Assembly: GCF_002288325.1 (NCBI RefSeq)
Contig: NZ_CP016780.1
Coordinates: 124,001 to 188,000, forward strand
Direction: 5' to 3'
Source: Candidatus Planktophila lacus
GTDB taxonomy: Bacteria > Actinomycetota > Actinomycetes > Nanopelagicales > Nanopelagicaceae
DNA: 64,000 nt
The position numbers and the translations under genes were made by a program. Below, in pieces: positions 1 to 8,812 of the stretch; positions within the stretch are counted from its first letter, which is position 1, and the number at the start of each line of letters is the position of its first letter. The notes beneath the pieces are model-generated. The model saw only the letters and a program-made list of their open reading frames with translations, was not told where the DNA came from and searched no databases.

Positions 1-985
1 ACGCATATGGTTTGCCTGACTTATCAAGGCCTTTAACTAAAGTGCCGGCGCAAGTTTTTCCGCGCATACGTTCACCAAGAGTTGCTGGATCTGGAAGAGA
101 TGCGGCAAGCAGATCGCGCGGTGAAACGGGGTGGCCTTGAACTTCAACTGTCTCTTTACGATCCATACCGAGCATATGAATTGTCTTTAGAGTTGTGATG
201 AATTGCGCACCAAGTCCGTACTTGAAGTTAACTTTCTTGGCATCGACTTTCTGCGGAATCAAAACAACTTCTTCGTGCTCAACGTTTACGCACTCAACAG
301 GCCCGATTCCTTCAGGGAAATCAAAGACCTCTAGCTCGCTAAATGGTTCAGTTGTAAACCAACCGCGACCATCTTCCCAAACTAGTGGCGGATTCAAACA
401 CTCTTCAATAGTTGTCCAGATTGAAAAAGATGGAGCAAAGTCAGCGCCTTCAACTACCAAGTTAGAACCGTCGAGAATGGTTACTTCATCGATTCGGCTA
501 AAGAGATGGTCAGATGCATATTTAGCAAAGACATCGCTCATTCCTGGCTCGATACCCATACCGACTAGCGCGTAAATACCGCGTTCGCACCAGTTCCAGT
601 CACGAGCGAATTGTTCATCGCCGAGCTTTACTCCAGTTTCAGAATTTGGGTAATGCGGATGCGGACGAGAAAGAGACATCGCCATATCCATGTAATTTGT
701 ATTTTCAATTTCACAAGCTAAGAAGATCGGCATAACAAAGCGCGGATCTACGGCGTTAATGACAATATCTGGATTGGCCTTGCGAATCAGTGCGCGAATA
801 TCCTCGAGTTCTGCGGCGTTCACCTCCGCAGCTGAAAAGCGGGGATCTTTTACTCTTGCTACTGCTTCTTCGGCGCGTGACAGGTTGCGGTCTGCAATGA
901 CCATTGAAGTAATAAATGGTCGACGAGATGCGATATTTGCTATTGCCCTGCCAACTCCGCCTGCGCCGATAACGAGCGCTTTCAT
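1..985 (-). CDS. Saccharopine dehydrogenase-like NAD(P)-dependent oxidoreductase, 3' end cut by window edge
   Basis: This minus-strand frame is open from ATG at 985 to the left edge, giving 328 residues of a family usually near 400. The N terminus is a Rossmann fold (ALVIGAGGVGRAIANIA) followed by an acidic residue in IADRNLSRAE and by NAVDPRFV. The middle contains LVGMGIEPGMSDVFAKYA, typical of the saccharopine dehydrogenase / carboxynorspermidine synthase family, and the rest matches the catalytic C-terminal domain (SFSIWTTIEECLNPP, LKTIHMLGMD). An AAAGG ribosome-binding site lies before the ATG. The family joins or splits amino acids through a secondary amine in lysine or polyamine metabolism. 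The exact substrate cannot be told from this fragment. Confidence 0.8.
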   Translation of the reverse strand, partial: MKALVIGAGGVGRAIANIASRRPFITSMVIADRNLSRAEEAVARVKDPRFSAAEVNAAELEDIRALIRKANPDIVINAVDPRFVMPIFLACEIENTNYMDMAMSLSRPHPHYPNSETGVKLGDEQFARDWNWCERGIYALVGMGIEPGMSDVFAKYASDHLFSRIDEVTILDGSNLVVEGADFAPSFSIWTTIEECLNPPLVWEDGRGWFTTEPFSELEVFDFPEGIGPVECVNVEHEEVVLIPQKVDAKKVNFKYGLGAQFITTLKTIHMLGMDRKETVEVQGHPVSPRDLLAASLPDPATLGERMRGKTCAGTLVKGLDKSGKPYA

Positions 986-1090
986 GGGTGGCCTTTCATT
1001 CTTTAATACACACGATTCATTGTTGAACGCGTTAGCCCTATGTTAATCGTAGAGATAACCTTTGCCAAGCGAAGATAACTTTTACGCAGG

Positions 1091-1165
1091 TCCCCGTAGC
1101 TCAGTGGATAGAGCAACCGCCTCCTAAGCGGTAGGTCGCAGGTTCAACTCCCGCCGGGGACACCA
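1091..1165 (+). tRNA. tRNA-Arg (anticodon CCU)
   Basis: The sequence folds as a standard cloverleaf. The acceptor stem is GTCCCCG with CGGGGAC. The anticodon stem ACCGC/GCGGT encloses the loop CTCCTAA, so the anticodon is CCU, reading AGG. The T arm carries TTCAACT. The 3' CCA is encoded at 1163-1165. It stands alone between the saccharopine-dehydrogenase-like gene and purU. Confidence 0.95.
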
Positions 1166-1173
1166 ATTAAGAA

Positions 1174-2013
1174 TTAGCTGAAAATAACTGTGCGATGTCC
1201 AACGATAAAGATGCGATCTTCAGCATAGAGTTTTACCGCTTTAGCAAGTACGCGACGTTCGATATCTCGACCAAGTGCGATTAACTCTTCAGGTGAAGAT
1301 GAATGAGTTACATGTGCAACATCTTGTTCGATGATTGGACCTTCATCTAAATCAGCAGTAACAAAGTGTGCGGTTGCACCAATTATTTTTACACCGCGAT
1401 CATGGGCTTGGTGATAAGGCTTAGCGCCTTTAAATCCTGGCAAGAACGAGTGATGAATATTGATGATCTTGCCCGGAAGTGCCGCGCAGAAATCGTTTGA
1501 TAGAACCTGCATGTAACGAGCCAATACAACAAAATCAATTTTTAACTCTGCAACTTTTGCCAGCATAGCCTTCTCCTGAGCAGCTTTATTTGAGACATCA
1601 ACTGGCAGATACATAAATGGAATTCCATGAGATTCAACCAACTGCTTCAGATCTTCACGGTTTGAAACGACTAGTGGGATTTCAATCGGTAGCTCACCGA
1701 GTTCAAGGAGATACATTAAATCACGCAGGCAGTGGCTCTCTTTAGTAACCATAACGAGCGCTCGTGGCTTCTTTGCAGTCTCGCGAATATGTAGCGCTGG
1801 TGAGAATTTTCCTAAACCTTCGCCCAAACTCTTCTCGGCAGCGGCCAGGCCTTGTGATGTTTCGAAGCGAGTGCGCATCACAAATGTATTTGTTGTGTGA
1901 TCTGTGAACTGCTGATTTTCAATGATGTTGCCACCGCAGTTAAGCACGGCAGTTGTCATCGCATGGACAATGCCTGGTTGGTCTGCGCATTGCAGATTTG
2001 CGATGAGATCCAT
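1174..2013 (-). CDS. purU: Formyltetrahydrofolate deformylase
   Basis: The 279-residue protein hydrolyses 10-formyl-tetrahydrofolate to formate and tetrahydrofolate, balancing one-carbon units and supplying formate. Residues 1 to about 80 form an ACT-type regulatory domain (LQCADQPGIVHAMTTAVLNC). Residues 85-275 are the formyltransferase fold with the Asn-His motif NIHHSFLPGFKGAKPYHQA and the catalytic Asp in DLDEGPIIEQD. The length is normal for PurU. The ATG lies 6 bases after a TACCCT -10 box, so the mRNA is probably leaderless. Another folate gene, fthC, lies at 8210-8767. Confidence 0.95.
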   Translation of the reverse strand: MDLIANLQCADQPGIVHAMTTAVLNCGGNIIENQQFTDHTTNTFVMRTRFETSQGLAAAEKSLGEGLGKFSPALHIRETAKKPRALVMVTKESHCLRDLMYLLELGELPIEIPLVVSNREDLKQLVESHGIPFMYLPVDVSNKAAQEKAMLAKVAELKIDFVVLARYMQVLSNDFCAALPGKIINIHHSFLPGFKGAKPYHQAHDRGVKIIGATAHFVTADLDEGPIIEQDVAHVTHSSSPEELIALGRDIERRVLAKAVKLYAEDRIFIVGHRTVIFS

Positions 2014-2019
2014 GTCGTA

Positions 2020-2025
2020 AGGGTA
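2020..2025 (-). promoter_or_regulatory. Putative -10 box of purU (leaderless)
   Basis: TACCCT on the minus strand fits TANNNT and is followed by exactly 6 bases (TACGAC) and the purU ATG. This places the expected transcription start at or next to the start codon. No Shine-Dalgarno sequence is present. The same geometry recurs elsewhere in the window. Confidence 0.5.
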
Positions 2026-2063
2026 CGCGTTAGCGGTTATAGATAGAAATTAGTGGGTCAGTC

Positions 2064-4172
2064 CTAGTGGGTCATTGTGAAGCGGCGCAGCGGCTTTGGC
2101 GCCCACCAGTTGGTCTCACCAAAGAGTCTCATCAGCGCTGGAACTAATAAGGCGCGAATTAGCGTGGCATCGAGCAATACGGCGAGTGAAACGCCAAAGC
2201 CCAACATCTTGATGGATGTAACGCCACTTGTCATAAATGCAGCGAAGACGACTGCGAGCAGGAGCGCTGCTGCAGTAATAATGCGTGCAGAACGTTGCAG
2301 ACCAGTTGCTACAGATTCGATATTGCTCTTGCCAGCCATATGTTCTTCGCGAATGCGAGAGAGTAGGAAGAGTTCATAATCCATTGAAAGCCCAAAGACA
2401 ACAACGGCAACCAAGATAACGGTTCCAGAATCTAGCGTTCCGGTAACGGTGAAATCACCCACTAACCATTTGAGATTACCGTCGATAAATATCCAAGTGA
2501 CTGCGCCAAGAGTTGCAGTTAGCGATAGAGCATTTAGCAACACCGCTTTAATCGGCAAGATAATTGAACCGGTAAAGATAAAGATCAAGATCATTACCCA
2601 GAATGCGATCCAACCAAGTGCCAGCGGCAAAGTTCTGGAGATTCCACTCTGTGAATCTGTGAAATCGGCAGCTGCACCACCAATTAAAGTCCCTGCAGGT
2701 TTATCCAAGGCGCGAATCTCTTTAATTAGCCTTTCAGCATCCATGGTGCGAGAAGATTGGCCCGGAATGACTTGAATACGTAAATCACTTCCGTAAGTTT
2801 CGATTTCTCCGACGCGTGCAATTCCGTCAACTTTGGCGACCGATGTAAGGAAATCACTTACTTGGCTTTCTCTTCCGACACCGTTGGGAATAACAACTTC
2901 GATGGGGCTGCCTTCAAATCCGCTAAATCGTTCGGTGATCTTTGCTGAACTAATCGCAGCAGGATCACTTGCTGGCAGAACGCGAGAATCTACTTGCGCA
3001 AATGCAATATTTGTAATTGGCGCAGCCATTACTCCAAGCAACAGAAGTGAACCAATCACAACAGGCACTGGTCGCTTCATGACATTGCGCGCAGTGTGCG
3101 CCCAACGACCATCTTCTTTTGGAGTTATTCCACCTTTTCGTACAGCACCCTTATCAATTTTGTGTCCAAGTAGCGCCATGATTGCAGGTAGCGGAATTAA
3201 CGCGCCAAGAACTGCCAAGGTAACAACGCTTACCCCGGCATAACCAAATGATTTAAGGAAATCTAATGGAAAGAATAAGAGCGCACTAAGCGTTACAAGC
3301 ACAGTGAGACCTGAGTAGAAAACTGTCTTTCCGGCAGTGTTAATCGTTGTGCGCACCGAGTCTTCAACGCTCTTTCCAGAGTGCAACTCTTCACGGAAGC
3401 GATTGACCATTAATAAGGCGTAATCAATACCAAGACCTAGCCCTAGACCGGTGATCAAGTTAAGGGCAAAAATGCTCACATTGGTAAAGAGAGTGATTAG
3501 ATAAATAATAAAGAAAGCGCCAAGGATTGCACTTATTCCAACAACCAGTGGCATCGCTGATGCAACGAGTGCTCCAAATACAAAGATAAGTAGTAAGAAA
3601 GTCAGTGGTATCGCGATGGATTCGGCAAGTAACAAATCTTGTTCAATTTTATGGTTAATCGCATAAGTGACTACACCGGCACCTGCTGCATAGATCGTCA
3701 GATCTCCGCGCTTGCCATCGAAAGCAGCTTGAATATCTTTACCAATTTGTCCGATCGAATCAAAGTCACCTACCTCGGTATTTGCATAGGCAAATAAAAA
3801 TGCCGCTTTACCGTCAGTTGATTTCAAGTTAGGTGCGCCGCCTGTTGACCAGAAAGAGAGAGTCTTTGAGATTCCGGCTATTTGCCCAACTTCTTTCTCA
3901 ACTGCAAGTGCTTGTTGTGAAATCGCAGCGTCATCAACGTTCTTGTCACCGCTATCAATAATTAAAATAGCAACAGGTTCTTCAACTTTGAACTTTTCAG
4001 ATAAGTACGTTGCTGCTTTTGCAGATTCGCTATTGAGATCTGAATATCCACCCGAATCTAATTTTCCGAAAGCGAGTGAACCAATGCCACCGGCAAGGAG
4101 AATTCCGAGAGTGAAGAGGATTAAAACGCGCTTGCTGCGCTTAACTATGAAATGACCGAGGCGTTCGAACAC
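2064..4172 (-). CDS. MMPL-family (RND superfamily) membrane transporter
   Basis: About 702 residues form an inner-membrane exporter with the MmpL architecture: an N-terminal helix (residues 14-36), a periplasmic domain, a block of five helices, then a second copy of the same plan. Both halves carry the Asp-Tyr proton-relay motif of MmpL proteins, GLGLGIDYALLMVNRF and VFGLSMDYELFLLSRI. Substrates in the family are lipids, siderophores or drugs, and nothing here fixes one. The GTG at 4172 is preferred because a CATAGT hexamer ends 6 bases upstream. A TTG at 4178 is the alternative. It lies downstream of purU on the same strand's opposite side, with only 50 bases between the two genes. Confidence 0.9.
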   Translation of the reverse strand: MFERLGHFIVKRSKRVLILFTLGILLAGGIGSLAFGKLDSGGYSDLNSESAKAATYLSEKFKVEEPVAILIIDSGDKNVDDAAISQQALAVEKEVGQIAGISKTLSFWSTGGAPNLKSTDGKAAFLFAYANTEVGDFDSIGQIGKDIQAAFDGKRGDLTIYAAGAGVVTYAINHKIEQDLLLAESIAIPLTFLLLIFVFGALVASAMPLVVGISAILGAFFIIYLITLFTNVSIFALNLITGLGLGLGIDYALLMVNRFREELHSGKSVEDSVRTTINTAGKTVFYSGLTVLVTLSALLFFPLDFLKSFGYAGVSVVTLAVLGALIPLPAIMALLGHKIDKGAVRKGGITPKEDGRWAHTARNVMKRPVPVVIGSLLLLGVMAAPITNIAFAQVDSRVLPASDPAAISSAKITERFSGFEGSPIEVVIPNGVGRESQVSDFLTSVAKVDGIARVGEIETYGSDLRIQVIPGQSSRTMDAERLIKEIRALDKPAGTLIGGAAADFTDSQSGISRTLPLALGWIAFWVMILIFIFTGSIILPIKAVLLNALSLTATLGAVTWIFIDGNLKWLVGDFTVTGTLDSGTVILVAVVVFGLSMDYELFLLSRIREEHMAGKSNIESVATGLQRSARIITAAALLLAVVFAAFMTSGVTSIKMLGFGVSLAVLLDATLIRALLVPALMRLFGETNWWAPKPLRRFTMTH

Positions 4173-4178
4173 AAGCAA

Positions 4179-4184
4179 ACTATG
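4179..4184 (-). promoter_or_regulatory. Possible -10 box of the MMPL gene
   Basis: The minus strand reads CATAGT, one base from TATAGT, followed by 6 bases and GTG at 4172. This spacing supports a leaderless GTG start. The site is one of the weaker members of the set. Confidence 0.35.
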
Positions 4185-4241
4185 TAGGATTAGCCATAGT
4201 TAGGCAATTGAGAATTGCGTATTGAGGGGGTGAAACGCGTC

Positions 4242-4361
4242 ATGTCACAACTGTTCCCAGAATCTTCTAAAGATGAACGCGATCCGCGTGAGGATGAAAA
4301 CGAATCAAAGCGACGCGAGGAAGAGATTAAAGGCGATAAGCCGCCTCATCACGACGACTGA
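4242..4361 (+). CDS. Small, highly charged 39-residue protein
   Basis: An ATG at 4242 opens a 39-codon frame ending in TGA at 4359-4361. It is preceded by a GAGGGGGTG ribosome-binding site about 10 bases upstream. The product starts MSQLFPESSKDE and is almost wholly Glu, Asp, Lys and Arg, ending PPHHDD. It has no hydrophobic segment or cysteine and is probably disordered. It fills the gap between the MMPL gene and fmdB, converging on fmdB with 9 bases between. I do not recognise a family. The ribosome-binding site and gap-filling position argue for a real gene, but coding potential in 39 codons is hard to judge. Confidence 0.5.
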   Translation: MSQLFPESSKDERDPREDENESKRREEEIKGDKPPHHDD

Positions 4362-4370
4362 TCTCAGCAA

Positions 4371-4577
4371 CTATTCAGATTTAGATGGTGTTGCAGGTTT
4401 TGGTGCTGAATCTGTTTTATAGAAACCAGATCCTTTAAATACAACGCCAACTGCAGAATAAACTTTTTTAACTTCGCCCTTACATTCAGGGCAGGAAGTT
4501 AGGGGCTCATCAGAGAAGCTCTGGAAAGCCTCAAAGGCGTGCTCGCAAGCAGAACATTGATATTGATATGTAGGCAC
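4371..4577 (-). CDS. FmdB-family zinc ribbon protein
   Basis: This 68-residue protein has the FmdB/Cxxc_CxxC_SSSS pattern. It opens PTYQYQCSACEHAFE, has a second Cys pair in TSCPECKGEV, and then the hydrophobic VGVVFKGSGFYKTD segment. Four cysteines should bind one zinc ion. The start is GTG at 4577 with a GAAGGAG ribosome-binding site 9 bases upstream. Family function is poorly defined; it was named from a formamidase regulator in methylotrophs. In many actinobacteria it lies close to the 5-formyltetrahydrofolate cyclo-ligase gene, which here is 3.6 kb away. Confidence 0.85.
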   Translation of the reverse strand: MPTYQYQCSACEHAFEAFQSFSDEPLTSCPECKGEVKKVYSAVGVVFKGSGFYKTDSAPKPATPSKSE

Positions 4578-4683
4578 GCGCTATCACTCCTTCTCTTATT
4601 CGTTTAAATCACAGCCCCAGGGGCTGGTGGTTAAGTCTAAAGAAGTGAGACGATAGAGGCGAATTGAGAGGCAGGTCTACCAA

Positions 4684-5199
4684 GTGAAGCGTTTAGCGGC
4701 AGTTATTGCAGCGCTGGGATTTACCGTTCTTCTAGCAGCGCCTGCGCTTGCTAACTCTCTTGTTGCCACATCACCAATCGCTGGTTCGACTCTCAAAGTA
4801 GAGCCAAGTGCAGTGACGATCACTGTTGAAATCACACCTATGGATATGGGCAATGAAGTAACTGTCACAGATCCATCCGGTCGTCGCGTAGATGATGGCA
4901 CCTTAACTGTCGCCGGAAACGATTTGATTGTTGGAATGAAACCAATTACTCAGTCAGGTGTTTATAAAGTCTCTTACAACATTATCTCCGAAATGGATCT
5001 GCCACTCGAAGGATCTTTCGTCTTTAACTTTTCAACTCCAACAATTTCCGTGCCTGAAGAAGTGGTTCCAACAACGCCTGCAAAGATAGAAGGCAGCGAC
5101 TTCGGAACCAACTTATTTGTAATCGGACTGCTGGTTGCTTCACTAGCGGTACTGATTGCACTTGCGCTGTATGCGCGAAAGATTTTTAACGAGCGATGA
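4684..5199 (+). CDS. CopC-domain protein, membrane-anchored, without histidines
   Basis: The 171-residue protein has a signal peptide (residues 1-23, ending APALA), a CopC-like beta domain (24-120), a Pro/Thr/Glu linker and a C-terminal helix (LFVIGLLVASLAVLIALALYA). CopC proteins carry copper in the periplasm through His1 of the mature protein and a His in a DGHP motif. Here the mature start is NSLV instead of AHA, the DGHP position reads EMDLPL, and the protein has no histidine at all. Methionines in TPMDMG and SEMD remain. The start is GTG. The stop overlaps the next gene as ATGA, so translation is probably coupled. Confidence 0.8.
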   Translation: MKRLAAVIAALGFTVLLAAPALANSLVATSPIAGSTLKVEPSAVTITVEITPMDMGNEVTVTDPSGRRVDDGTLTVAGNDLIVGMKPITQSGVYKVSYNIISEMDLPLEGSFVFNFSTPTISVPEEVVPTTPAKIEGSDFGTNLFVIGLLVASLAVLIALALYARKIFNER

Positions 5200-7049
5200 A
5201 TTTACTGGAGATAAGTAAATTCTTATCCCTAGCTGCGGGCATTACCACAATCGGTTTGCTCCTGGCCATCGCCTTCTTTTTAAATGATGTTGAGGGAAAG
5301 CTTGGGGAAACCGCCAAAGCCTTAAGAAATATAACGGCAATTGCGGCTCTGACTTGGGCGATAACAACCGGAATTTCGATAGTTGCAACTTTGGCGAATA
5401 TTCTCGGAACAGATTTATCGGAAGCTTTAGATCCAACGTCAATGCGTTCCTTTATCTCGCAGGTAACGCTCGGCAAATATATGTTTGCGCAACTCTGTTT
5501 GGCGCTACTAGTTGCATTAGTAGCGATTCGTATCAGAGGCGTTGCCGGTGCAAATGCACTGCTCTTGCTAAGTCTGGCAGCGATCATTGCACCAGTCTTT
5601 GAAAGCCACTCTGCATCTAGTGGTTCGCACGCGCTGGCCATCGGGTCTTTAGTAGTACACGTCATTGCAATTTCTCTTTGGGTTGGTGGTTTAGTAGCGA
5701 TCACCTTCTTAAGGGCGCAAGATCGTGCAATGGCGCTGCCACGCTTTAGCGCCCTAGCTTTATGGACAGCGATCGCGGTATCCGCTAGCGGAACTGCAAA
5801 TGCTTGGGCCAGACTTAATTTTCAAAGCGCCTGGAGTTCAGAGTATGCGCGTATGGTGTTGCTTAAAATCTTATTAACGGCAGCGCTTATCTTTTTTGGC
5901 TATTTGAACCGTCGCCAACTGAAAGGTTCACTTAAATTAAATGGAAAGCAATTAGGACGTTTAATTTCAGTTGAAGTTTTGATCATGGCTATAACTACCG
6001 TTGTTGGCTCCAAACTTTCAACTATGCAACCACCTTTGCGTGCCGAAAGCTCTGTACTTGATCCCGGCTTAGCAGTTGCTGGAATTGCAACGCCACCACC
6101 TCCAAACCTTTGGCGCTTAGTCTCTCTCTACGATCCTGATGCGTTGATGATTGGCGTTTTGGTAACTGCCGTCGCACTCTATATAAGAGGAGTAATTATT
6201 CTTACGCGGCGTGGTGATAAGTGGCCAGTAGGACGAACCGTTGCCTTTGCTCTTGGAATTAGCGCAATTGATTATGCGACAAGCGGTGGCTTAGGTGTTT
6301 ATGCCAAGTTCTCATTTGAGTATCACATGATTGCTCACATGCTTCTTGGAATGGTTGCACCAATCGGAATTGTTCTAGGAGCACCGATTACCTTGGCGCT
6401 GCGCACTTTGCCACAAGGTCGTACGAACCAAGAACGCGGAGTTCGTGGAACGCTAATTGCATTGCTCCATTCAAAACCTGCAGCAGTGTTTACCAACCCA
6501 GTATCTGCTCTGGCCCTCTTTGATGGCTCACTCTTTGTTCTATATATGACACCGCTCTTTGGAAATCTGATGCAGTCACATCTCGGTCACCTTGTCATGA
6601 GCGTTCACTTCTTACTTGCCGGAATTCTTTTCTTCCACGTCATTATCGGAATTGATCCCAATCCAAGAAAAGTTCCACACATCGTGCGCATAGTTATTCT
6701 CTTCGCAGCGATGAGCATCCACGCCTTCTTTGCGGTCGCACTCATTTCCACTTCGACTCTGCTTGATCAGGGTTACTTTGCTTCACTGCAAACACCCTGG
6801 AATTTGGATTTGCTTGCCGACCAGCATGCAGGTGGTTCAGTCGCATGGGCGATGGGCGAGATCCCAATCCTGCTTGCGCTGGTAGCCACGTTTATTCAAT
6901 GGATGCGCGATGACTCTCGCGAGACTAAGCGCATTGATCGAAATGAAGCGCGATTAGCGGCCATGGGTGAACCTGATGAACTTGCTCAATACAATGCATA
7001 CTTATCTAACCTTGCAGCACAAGACCGAGAAAGAAAAGGCAGAGGCTAA
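5196..7049 (+). CDS. CopD - CtaG (Caa3_CtaG) fusion, copper transport / cytochrome oxidase assembly membrane protein
   Basis: The 617-residue polytopic protein joins two families. The first half is CopD-like, with ESHSASSGSHALA followed by HVIAISLWVGGLVAI. The second half, from about residue 310, is a cytochrome c oxidase assembly domain of the CtaG type, with FEYHMIAHMLLGMVAPIG and LGHLVMSVHFLLAG carrying its conserved histidines. Fusion of these two is common in actinobacteria. It probably moves copper across the membrane toward the oxidase. It is coupled to the upstream CopC-like gene by a 4-base overlap. A SURF1 gene for the same oxidase lies at 45116. Confidence 0.9.
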   Translation: MNLLEISKFLSLAAGITTIGLLLAIAFFLNDVEGKLGETAKALRNITAIAALTWAITTGISIVATLANILGTDLSEALDPTSMRSFISQVTLGKYMFAQLCLALLVALVAIRIRGVAGANALLLLSLAAIIAPVFESHSASSGSHALAIGSLVVHVIAISLWVGGLVAITFLRAQDRAMALPRFSALALWTAIAVSASGTANAWARLNFQSAWSSEYARMVLLKILLTAALIFFGYLNRRQLKGSLKLNGKQLGRLISVEVLIMAITTVVGSKLSTMQPPLRAESSVLDPGLAVAGIATPPPPNLWRLVSLYDPDALMIGVLVTAVALYIRGVIILTRRGDKWPVGRTVAFALGISAIDYATSGGLGVYAKFSFEYHMIAHMLLGMVAPIGIVLGAPITLALRTLPQGRTNQERGVRGTLIALLHSKPAAVFTNPVSALALFDGSLFVLYMTPLFGNLMQSHLGHLVMSVHFLLAGILFFHVIIGIDPNPRKVPHIVRIVILFAAMSIHAFFAVALISTSTLLDQGYFASLQTPWNLDLLADQHAGGSVAWAMGEIPILLALVATFIQWMRDDSRETKRIDRNEARLAAMGEPDELAQYNAYLSNLAAQDRERKGRG

Positions 7050-7051
7050 CG

Positions 7052-8203
7052 ATGAGCGCGAACGATCTTTACGCACTTCCATCTGAGTACAACGATCTAC
7101 GTGAAAGCGTTCGTGCGCTTGCTGAACATGAGATTGCTCCACATGCTGCAGCTGTAGATGAAGACCATCGCTATCCGCAAGAAGCAGCAGATGCGTTACT
7201 TAAAGCCGGACTAAGCGCTGCACATGTTCCAACTGAATTTGGTGGAGAAGGCGCAGATGCTGTTGCCACAGTAATAATTATTGAAGAAGTTGCGCGAGTT
7301 TGCGGTTCATCTTCGCTAATTCCAGCGGTAAATAAACTTGGATCGTTGCCACTAATTCTGAGTGGAAGCAAAGCGCAGAAAGAAAAGTGGCTGCCACAAC
7401 TTGCAAAAGGTAAAGGATTTTCTTACTGCCTCTCTGAATCTGAAGCGGGCTCAGATGCATCTGCCCTGAAAACTAAAGCAGAGTTAAAAGATGGATCTTG
7501 GGTAATCAATGGAAGTAAGAAATGGATTTCTCACGCTGGAGTATCTGAGTTCTATACAGTTATTGCGCAGACAGATCCAAGTAAAGGATCTAAAGGAATA
7601 ACCGCCTTTATCGTTGAAAAATCTGATCCCGGAGTTTCCTTCGGAGCTCCAGAGAAGAAGATGGGTTTTCGCGGATCTCCAACTCGCGAAGTTTATTTCG
7701 ATAACGTAACAATCGGAGATGATCGCCGGATCAGCGAAGTCGGCGCAGGGTTTGCACTTGCGATGGATACTTTGGATCACACTCGCATCACCATCGCGGC
7801 ACAAGCTTTAGGTATTGCACAGGGTGCGTTAGATGTTGCGACCAAGTACTCACACGAGCGTAAACAATTTGGCAAAGAGATCTTTGATTTCCAAGGCGTT
7901 CAATTTATCTTGGCAGATATGGCGATGAATATTGAGGCTGCTCGTCAATTAACTTATGCAGCAGCAGCACGTAGCGAACGAGGCGATAAAGACCTGAAAT
8001 TTTTCTCTGCAGCAAGCAAAACTTTCGCAAGCGATGTCGCAATGAAGGTAACAACAGATGCAGTGCAGGTTCTGGGAGGATATGGCTATGTCTCTGACTA
8101 TCCAGTCGAACGTATGATGCGCGATGCCAAATTAACTCAGATTTACGAAGGCACCAATCAGATTCAACGAATTGTTATGGCGCGCAATCTACCTAGAGGT
8201 TAA
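7052..8203 (+). CDS. Acyl-CoA dehydrogenase
   Basis: The 383-residue FAD enzyme introduces an alpha-beta double bond into acyl-CoA. It shows the signature CLSESEAGSDASALKTKAE around residues 130-148, the FAD/substrate segment GVQFILADMAMNIEAARQL, and the C-terminal IYEGTNQIQRIVMARNLPRG, whose Glu is the catalytic base in short- and medium-chain members. Full length. The gene starts 2 bases after the CopD-CtaG stop. No beta-oxidation partner lies next to it, so the chain length or branched-chain substrate is open. Confidence 0.93.
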   Translation: MSANDLYALPSEYNDLRESVRALAEHEIAPHAAAVDEDHRYPQEAADALLKAGLSAAHVPTEFGGEGADAVATVIIIEEVARVCGSSSLIPAVNKLGSLPLILSGSKAQKEKWLPQLAKGKGFSYCLSESEAGSDASALKTKAELKDGSWVINGSKKWISHAGVSEFYTVIAQTDPSKGSKGITAFIVEKSDPGVSFGAPEKKMGFRGSPTREVYFDNVTIGDDRRISEVGAGFALAMDTLDHTRITIAAQALGIAQGALDVATKYSHERKQFGKEIFDFQGVQFILADMAMNIEAARQLTYAAAARSERGDKDLKFFSAASKTFASDVAMKVTTDAVQVLGGYGYVSDYPVERMMRDAKLTQIYEGTNQIQRIVMARNLPRG

Positions 8204-8209
8204 TTGAAG

Positions 8210-8767
8210 CTAAGAATTGAATCTAAGAATTAAATCTGGAGTTGCTGCAGCGTTTAGCGGCACATCAAATTCTTCACGAGGTAGATCAACGCTAGAGATC
8301 TCATCTGGATGGATCAATCCGATACTCCATGCAGAAAGTTTTGGAAGTGCGCGATCGTAGAAGCCCCCACCTTGCCCCAAGCGATATCCAGATCTATCAA
8401 TTCGTAGAGCCGGTACAACAATTAGATTGATAAGTGAAAGATCTGTAAGTGCGGCTCCAGTTGGTTCGAGAAGTTGTTTTGATAACTTGCTTGGCGCAAG
8501 TTGATCTCTTGATCCGTTCCAAAGTACCCATTCGAGATCGATGCCATTTACTCGCGGCAGATAAAGATCTTTGCCACTTTTCAAAAGCGCCTGATTTAGC
8601 TCTTTCGTATTTGGCTCATCTCCATAAGAGATATAACTAGCGATAGCGCTTGCCTTAGAAAATTCTAAAGATGTAGCAAGGTATGAAAAAGAGTGATCTA
8701 GATATCTTTCGCGGCGTTCAAAACGATAGCGAGTGCGAAGTTCAGACTTCTCGCTTGCTGCACTCAT
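8210..8767 (-). CDS. fthC: 5-formyltetrahydrofolate cyclo-ligase
   Basis: The 185-residue enzyme converts 5-formyl-THF to 5,10-methenyl-THF using ATP. The C-terminal signature SGYRLGQGGGFYDRALPKL includes the phosphate-binding Gly-rich loop and the FYDR motif. The N-terminal RTRYRFERRERYLD is the usual basic start. It converges on the acyl-CoA dehydrogenase and diverges from glp. This position beside glp-rimJ-glpR is widely kept in actinobacteria, where galU often lies between; galU is absent here. Confidence 0.93.
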   Translation of the reverse strand: MSAASEKSELRTRYRFERRERYLDHSFSYLATSLEFSKASAIASYISYGDEPNTKELNQALLKSGKDLYLPRVNGIDLEWVLWNGSRDQLAPSKLSKQLLEPTGAALTDLSLINLIVVPALRIDRSGYRLGQGGGFYDRALPKLSAWSIGLIHPDEISSVDLPREEFDVPLNAAATPDLILRFNS

Positions 8768-8812
8768 CTAAATCCCCAATTATCTACTGCACTAGAAGTA
8801 TTGTTTCCGATT

